Shown here piece after piece: positions 39,971 to 40,106 of a DNA stretch of 40,106 nt. This DNA is from Actinomycetes bacterium. Its GTDB lineage: Bacteria > Actinomycetota > Actinomycetes > Mycobacteriales > Mycobacteriaceae. How positions within the stretch are numbered: position 1 is the first letter of the stretch; every line of letters starts with the position of its first letter. Location of the stretch: positions 1 to 40,106 of the forward strand of contig JAEWRC010000185.1 of NCBI GenBank assembly GCA_023460175.1. Reading direction: 5' to 3'. The notes under the pieces are model-generated. The model searched no databases. It was not told where the DNA came from and saw only the letters and a program-made list of their open reading frames with translations. The translations under genes were made by a program, and so were the position numbers.

Positions 39971-40106
39971 TCACAGCAGCCCCGACAGCGCCCACGCGAA
40001 CGCCACCGCGGCCGCGCCACCCAACCCGATCCGCGCCCAGCGACGACCCCAGCCGACTGCCACCGCCACGGTCGCGCCGGCCAGCGCCAGCACGCCGACG
40101 GCGCCG
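39971..40106 (-). CDS. C-terminal end of a hydrophobic protein, probably ComEC-like
   Basis: A minus-strand frame open at the window edge gives 45 hydrophobic residues ending AFAWALSGLL and a TGA at 39973-39971. Alternating membrane-like stretches (GVLALAGATVAVAVGW) separated by RRWAR suggest a polytopic membrane protein. In M. tuberculosis the gene upstream of holA is Rv2414c, a ComEC/Rec2-type DNA-uptake channel, so this is the likely identity. The evidence is position and hydrophobicity only. Confidence 0.5.
   Translation of the reverse strand, partial: GAVGVLALAGATVAVAVGWGRRWARIGLGGAAAVAFAWALSGLL

Overview
The window is a high-GC actinobacterial chromosome segment, and its gene content and order identify it as a mycobacterium. 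It is most likely a non-tuberculous, rapid-grower type (Mycolicibacterium-like), but the species cannot be named from the sequence. Protein families and order match the M. tuberculosis stretch from mbtD to holA (Rv2381c to Rv2413c), with several replacements and insertions.

Region 1 (1-14518) is the left part of a mycobactin siderophore locus. On the minus strand lie mbtB, a separate thioesterase gene mbtT, mbtC and the start of mbtD, each joined by a 4-base ATGA overlap. mbtA runs divergently, and two tandem IdeR-type iron boxes lie between mbtB and mbtA. Downstream of mbtA, where M. tuberculosis has mbtJ and mbtI, there is a 1725-residue iterative type I polyketide synthase. Its KS-AT-DH/TH-KR-ACP order and motifs are those of 6-methylsalicylic acid synthases. 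The best reading is that this strain makes a 6-methylsalicylate-capped mycobactin and builds the aryl cap inside the cluster. This is the most interesting finding of the window.

Region 2 (14520-23203) holds hemW, then two sulfur-assimilation operons that converge on a large inverted repeat. nirA-cysH-che1 (sulfite reductase, APS reductase, sirohydrochlorin chelatase) runs on plus. subI-cysT-cysW-cysA (sulfate ABC importer) runs on minus. Each operon is preceded by a short, apparently leaderless reading frame ending in cysteine codons (CTCSC and CCC). These are the hallmark of mycobacterial cysteine-responsive attenuators. The leader before nirA can fold into two competing structures, one of which buries the nirA ribosome binding site.

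Region 3 (23256-30248) holds two very small membrane proteins, a GH15 trehalase-type enzyme, a canonical heme oxygenase, a Stf0 trehalose sulfotransferase, a type I sulfatase with a low-GC segment, and the cysK-cysE pair. Sulfate import, APS and sulfite reduction, cysteine synthesis and trehalose sulfation are therefore nearly contiguous. ATP sulfurylase/APS kinase genes are not in the window.

Region 4 (30259-40106) is mostly conserved mycobacterial core: lepA (with no ordinary start codon upstream of its P-loop), a MazF/PemK-like protein, a GNAT acetyltransferase, a CBS-domain protein, an RNase Z-like hydrolase, a transglutaminase/alpha-E/ATP-grasp operon with a polyglutamine tail, rpsT, holA and the probable end of a comEC-like gene. 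No tRNA, rRNA, CRISPR array or insertion sequence was seen.
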